Shown here one piece after another: positions 1 through 5,175 of a stretch of 5,175 nt of DNA. Below the pieces are notes generated by a model, which saw only the letters and a program-made list of their open reading frames with translations, ran no database searches and was not told the DNA's origin. The translations under genes and the position numbers were made by a program. The stretch is from Rhizobium sp. LCM 4573. GTDB taxonomy: Bacteria > Pseudomonadota > Alphaproteobacteria > Rhizobiales > Rhizobiaceae. The DNA is taken from assembly GCF_001854865.1 (NCBI RefSeq), contig NZ_MDDW01000001.1:256829-262003 (forward strand), written 5' to 3'. The first letter of the stretch is position 1; each line of letters begins with the position of its first letter.

Positions 1-312
1 GTCCGCGACGCGGATACCCACCTTTTCGACAGGCGTTACGAGGTAGGTCTTCCCATCCTCGTCCTTGCGAAGCACCGTGGAGAAAAGCCGCACCAGCGGC
101 GCCCGGCCGATCGGCGTTCCCATGTAGAACCAAGTACCATCCGGACGGATTTCCATGTCGAGATCGCCGCAGAAAGGCGGGTTCCATTTCTCGACAGGAG
201 GAAGCCCGCGCTTTCCGTTTCCGGCCTGCCCCCCAACCTGCTCGGCGGCGCGCGAGATCATCGCCGCGAGGCCTGCGGCATCCGATGCGGAACTGATCGT
301 TTCCCTCGCCAT
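1..312 (-). CDS. DUF1285 family protein, N-terminal part (gene continues beyond left edge)
   Basis: Seen: an open minus-strand frame of 104 codons from ATG at 312 down to base 1, with no stop, so the 3' part lies outside the window. The start is well bounded: an in-frame TGA sits two codons upstream (bases 316-318), and no strong Shine-Dalgarno is visible. Residues 1-38 are an Ala/Gly-rich lead. From about residue 39 the sequence reads like DUF1285 (PF06938), with [17 protein letters not shown] at 39-55, [10 protein letters not shown] at 61-70, [15 protein letters not shown] at 73-87 and [11 protein letters not shown] at 90-100. Family knowledge: members are about 180-200 residues; solved structures show a fold with repeated motifs and a proposed signalling role, but the biochemical function is unknown. 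Context: it is transcribed divergently from the moxR operon across a 171-bp gap, an arrangement I recall from other Rhizobiales. No signal peptide or membrane segment is visible, so it is probably cytoplasmic. The family call is confident; the function is not known. Confidence 0.9.
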   Translation of the reverse strand, partial: MARETISSASDAAGLAAMISRAAEQVGGQAGNGKRGLPPVEKWNPPFCGDLDMEIRPDGTWFYMGTPIGRAPLVRLFSTVLRKDEDGKTYLVTPVEKVGIRVAD

Positions 313-3300
313 CTTTCAGTCTCGGTTCCGGCGTAAGCAAATGTTCCTCACGAGATAGTCATTCGAAACGCGCTTGTCAGCCACATTTCGGGTAATAAGT
401 TTGTTTGGATGAAGCGTGTGCTGCACCGCAGCGATTCGTCGAACCCGCGCATAATGCTGCGGAGAAGGCCTGAGGAGAACGACATGGGCATGATGAATTC
501 CACCGAAGCCGTTCTCGACGAGAAGGCCATCATCGCCGCTGCGGAAAATGCCCTTTCGGATATCGCGGCCATCCGCACAGAGGTGGCCAAGGTCATCTTC
601 GGCCAGGAGAACGTGGTGGAGAACACCCTGCTGGCGGTGCTTTCGGGCGGCCATGCACTTCTCGTCGGCGTTCCGGGCCTGGCCAAGACCAAGCTCGTCA
701 CCACCCTCGGCGCCGTTCTCGGCCTCGACGCCAACCGCATCCAGTTCACGCCCGACCTGATGCCCTCGGATATCCTGGGCTCCGAAGTCATGGACCAGGA
801 CGAGAGCGGCCGGCGCTCCTTCCGTTTCGTCAAGGGGCCGGTCTTCGCCCAGCTCCTGATGGCCGACGAGATCAACCGTGCCTCGCCGCGCACCCAGTCG
901 GCGCTCTTGCAATCCATGCAGGAATACCACATCACGGTGGCCGGCCAGCGCTATGATCTGCCCGCCCCCTTCCATGTGCTCGCCACCCAGAACCCGCTGG
1001 AGCAGGAAGGCACCTACCCGCTTCCGGAAGCCCAGCTCGACCGCTTCCTGCTGCAGGTGGACGTGCTCTATCCGGAACTTGACGCCGAACGGCAGATCCT
1101 GCTCGAAACCACAGGTCTTTCGGAAACCAAACCCCGCGGCATCATCGATGCGGCGCGGCTCCAGGAAATCCAGACCCTGATCCGCCAGATGCCGGTGAGC
1201 GACAAGGTGGTCGACGCGATCCTCAATCTCGTCCGCTCCGCCCGCCCCGGCCACGGCAATGCCGCGACGGACAAGCACGTCGCCTGGGGACCCGGTCCCC
1301 GCGCCGGCCAGTCGCTGATGCTGACGGCCCGCGCCCGCGCGCTCTACCAAGGCCGTCTCGCCCCTTCGCTCGACGATGTCTATGCGCTTGCCGAACCCGT
1401 GCTCGAACACCGGATGGCGCTCAATTTCGCCGCGCGCGCCGAAGGCATGTCGGTGCGCGACGTCATCGCCAATCTGGTCAGGGAAGCCCGGGGCTGACGC
1501 CCTCATGCGGGCTTAGAAAGGACAGCGCGTGGCATCTATCGGCCAGATCGTCGAGCAGACACCCAGCAGCGAAGTCCTTTCCCGTGCCCAGGCGCGGGCA
1601 ATGCTCGTGCCCGATTGCATGGTCGAGGCAAAGCGCATCGCCAATACGGTGATCGCCGGCTGGCATGGCCGCCGCAAACGCGGCATCGGCGAGAATTTCT
1701 GGCAGTTCCGGCCCTATGCCGAAGGCGAGAGCCTGTCGCGCATCGATTGGCGCCGCTCCGCCCGCGACGACCATACCTATGTCCGCGACCGGGAATGGGA
1801 AGCCGCCCACACGATCTGGCTCTGGGCCGACATGTCGCCCTCCATGATGTACAAGTCCACCTTCGGCACGGTTTCCAAGGAAAGCCGGGCGCTGGTGCTG
1901 ATGCTGGCGCTCGCCGAAATCCTCGCCCGTTCCGGCGAGCGGATCGGTTGCCCTGGCATCATGGAGCCGATTTCGGCGCGCAATGCCGCCGAACGACTGG
2001 CGACCGCCATCATCCACGCGCCGCTGACGACCGGGCTTCCCGAAACCAGCATGATCCGCGGCCACAGCGATATCGTCCTGATCGGCGATTTCCTTGATGA
2101 TGCCGACCGGGTGATGGAACGGATCGCACCGCTCGGACGCCGGGGGCTGCGCGGCCATCTGGTCGAGATCGCCGATCCGGCCGAAGAGATTTTCCCCTAT
2201 AACGGCCGCACGGAATTCACCGACCCGGAAACCGGCGAGAAGCTTGTTTCAGGCCGCGCCGAGACGATCCGGGATGAATATCGGCGTGCCTATCTCGCCC
2301 GGCGTGAAAATTTGGGCCTGTTGCTTCGCAACCTTGGTTGGAGTTTCGTGTTCCATCGGACGGATCACCTTGCATCCGAAGCCTTGGTGGCCGTGCATAG
2401 CTATCTCTCCGGCATGCCGGCGCAAAAGCCGATCGGAGGACGATGATGGGCGCTCTCGCCTTTGCCTATCCGGCCATTCTGCTGGGCCTTCTTTCGCTGC
2501 CGGTCATCTGGTGGCTGCTGCGGCTCACCCCGCCGCGCCCCAAGACGGAGGTTTTTCCGCCGCTGAATATCCTGGCGACTGTGCTGAAGCGCGAGGAGAC
2601 GCCATCGAAGAGTCCTTGGTGGCTGACGCTGCTGCGCATGCTGCTCGCCACCGCCGTCATCCTGGCGATCGCCGATCCTGTCCTGAACCCGCGCGCCGGC
2701 TCGCTCAACGGCTCGGGCCCGCTCGTGCTGGTCATGGACAACGGCTGGGCAGCCGCGCCGGACTGGGAGCGCCGCGTCCAAACCGCAAGCACTCTGATCG
2801 ACGATGCCGAAAGCGCCGATCTGCCCGTCTCGATCACCTTCACCGCCGATACCAGCCATGACGCCACTCCCGGCAGCGCCATCACCGCGCGCGACAAGCT
2901 CGGCGCGGCAAGGCCGCAGCCGCTCGTGCCGGACAGGGCGCGCGCCGCGGAGGCTATAAGCGAAGCCATGAATGGTGCCCGCCCCGGCACGCTCGTCCTG
3001 CTTTCCGATGGCGTAGCCGTAGCGGGAGACGAACAGGCAATATCTGCCCTGGCCGGTATGGCGCCCGCCGAAATGCGTGTCATAGAGGGCGATGGGCAAG
3101 GCGCCGTCGCCCTAACCGGCGCCGTCAACAACGCCGGCGCGATGACCGTCACGGGAACCCGGCTCTCCACGGCAGCCTCGCGGAGCCTCACGGTCAACGC
3201 GCTCGATACGCAGGGCCGCTCGCTTGCTTCCGGCACGCTCCAATTTGCGGCAGGCTCGGCAGCTGCCACGGCGGAAATCGACGCCCCCTTCGAGCTGCGT

Positions 3301-5175
3301 AACGATTTTGCCCGCCTTGGCATCGAGGGGCTGTCGACCGCCGGTTCGGCACATCTTCTGGACGACGGCTTCAAGCGCCGTCGCGTGGCGTTGCTCGCCG
3401 GCGAAAGCGGCAGCGACTTCCAGCCGCTCCTGCAGCCACTCTACTATGTCAGCCGGGCACTCTCGCCCTATGCGGACGTCATCCAGCCCAACACCGCCGA
3501 TTTGTCCGTCTCCATCCCGCAGGTCCTTGAGGGCAATCCGTCAGCCATCATCATGGCCGATGTCGGCCGTCTGCCCGCCGAGACCTACGAGCCGCTGCAG
3601 CAATGGATTTCGCGCGGCGGCACGCTGATCCGCTTCGCAGGACCACGGCTGGCCGCTGCCCCGGCAGATGATCCGCTCGTTCCCGTCATCCTGCGCCAGG
3701 GCGAGCGCGCGCTCGGCGGCGCCATGTCCTGGTCCGAACCGCAGCCGCTCGCGGATTTCCCGTCGTTCGGCCCGTTTGCCGGCATGCAGCGCGCAGCCGA
3801 CATCACGGTCACCCGGCAGGTCCTTGCCGAGCCGACACCGGACCTAGCGGAACGAACCTGGGCAAGCCTTGCCGACGGCACTCCGCTCGTTACCACCCGC
3901 GATGTGGAGGCCGGCCGCATCGTGCTCTTCCACACCAGCGCCGAGGCGACCTGGTCGAACCTGCCGCTCTCCGGCAACTTCGTCGAGATGCTGCGCCGTG
4001 TCGTTCAGATCGCGCGTGCTGGCGGCGCGTCGACCACCGGCGGAACGGCGGACGCTGCCGCGACCTTGCCGCCCTATCGCCTGCTCAATGCGGATGGCGT
4101 CCTGACCACCGAAACGGGCACGGCCAGGCCGATCGCCATTTCCACCGGCCAGACCCCTGTCGCGAGCTTCGATCATCCGCCCGGCCTCTACGGCACGGAA
4201 GACGGCTTCTCGGCGGTCAACCTGCTTGCTCCGGGCACGGTCCTTTCACCGTTCGATCCGGCATCGGGCGGCATCCCGGTCGTTCGCGAAGGCCTGGTCG
4301 GCGGAGAGGCGCTGTCCCTTCGCCCTGCCCTCTTCGCGCTGGCCTTCGCCCTGCTCGTGCTCGACAGCATCGTCGTGCTCTTCATGAATGGCGTCTTCAC
4401 GCGGCTGCCCCGCATCCCGCGCGCCGGCCGTACGGCGGCGACGATCGCCGCGATCGCGGCTGCCCTCCTGGCCTTCCAGCCGGGCGAGACCCATGCGCAG
4501 GATGCCAAGCCCGGCGACGAACAGATACTCGAACGTCTCGATACCACCCATCTCGCCTATGTCGTCACTGGCGAGGCGGACGTGGACCGCATTTCCGAAC
4601 AGGGGCTGGAGGGTCTGAACCAGTTCCTCACCTATCGCACGACCCTCGAACCCGGCGCTCCGGTCGGCCTCGACATCGCCAAGGACGAGCTTTCCTTCTA
4701 TCCGATCATCTATTGGCCGATCTCGGCCTCCGCCCCCATGCCCTCGCAGGCCGCGATCTCGCGCATCGACGCCTATATGCGCAACGGCGGGACCGTGCTC
4801 TTCGATACGAGGGACCAGTATTCGGCGCTCGACGGAGGCGGAACCACCCCGAACGGAGAGCGGCTTCAGGCGATCCTTGCCAATATCGACATCCCGCCTC
4901 TGGAACCGACCCCCGAGGATCATGTCCTGACGCGGTCCTTCTATCTGCTCACCAGTTTCCCTGGCCGCTATACCGGCAGCCCGCTCTGGGTCGAGGCGCG
5001 GCAGGATGCCCGAAATACCGGCTCGCAGCTTTCCTCCTCCGGAGACGGGGTGACGCCGCTGCTCATCACCGGAAACGATCTTGCCGGCGCCTGGGCCCTC
5101 GATAGCCAGGGCATAGCCGTGCTGCCGACCGTGCCGCCGGATGAGATGCAGCGCGAATACGCCTATCGCGCCGGC

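Overview
The window looks like chromosomal DNA of an alphaproteobacterium, most likely a member of the Rhizobiales (Rhizobium/Agrobacterium type). The reasons are high GC with strong third-position G/C preference, a promoter of the rhizobial housekeeping form (CTTGAC-N17-CTATAT-like), and a gene order (DUF1285 divergent from moxR, DUF58, then a large BatA-like/DUF4159 protein) that I recognise from that order. There is no sign of mobile DNA, tRNA/rRNA genes, CRISPR or prophage.

Layout. Bases 1-312 (minus strand) hold the N-terminal half of a DUF1285 protein that runs off the left edge. Bases 313-483 form a divergent intergenic region with a reasonable minus-strand promoter, a weaker candidate plus-strand promoter whose -35 overlaps it, and an inverted repeat in the leader of the plus-strand operon. 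From 484 to the right edge there are three tightly packed plus-strand genes: a MoxR-type AAA+ ATPase (484-1497), a DUF58 protein with an intact MIDAS metal site (1529-2446), and a very large membrane protein with a BatA-like N-terminus and a C-terminal DUF4159 domain (2446-5175). The last runs off the right edge after 910 residues, probably only a few dozen residues short of its end.

How the genes may work together (inference from family knowledge). MoxR ATPases and von Willebrand A (vWA)/DUF58 proteins pair as cytoplasmic chaperone-like systems that remodel or mature client complexes, as in the RavA-ViaA, Bat and methanol-dehydrogenase MoxR systems. The third protein appears, by the positive-inside rule, to place two large domains in the periplasm. 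From memory, mutants in the equivalent operon of Rhizobium leguminosarum have altered cell shape and envelope integrity, so an envelope role is the best guess; the molecular client is unknown. The most interesting object is the third protein: it looks like a fusion of a BatA-like membrane protein with a once-secreted DUF4159 protein, with a signal-peptide-like segment still visible at the junction. All genes appear intact; the long minus-strand ORFs lying over them are codon-bias shadows.
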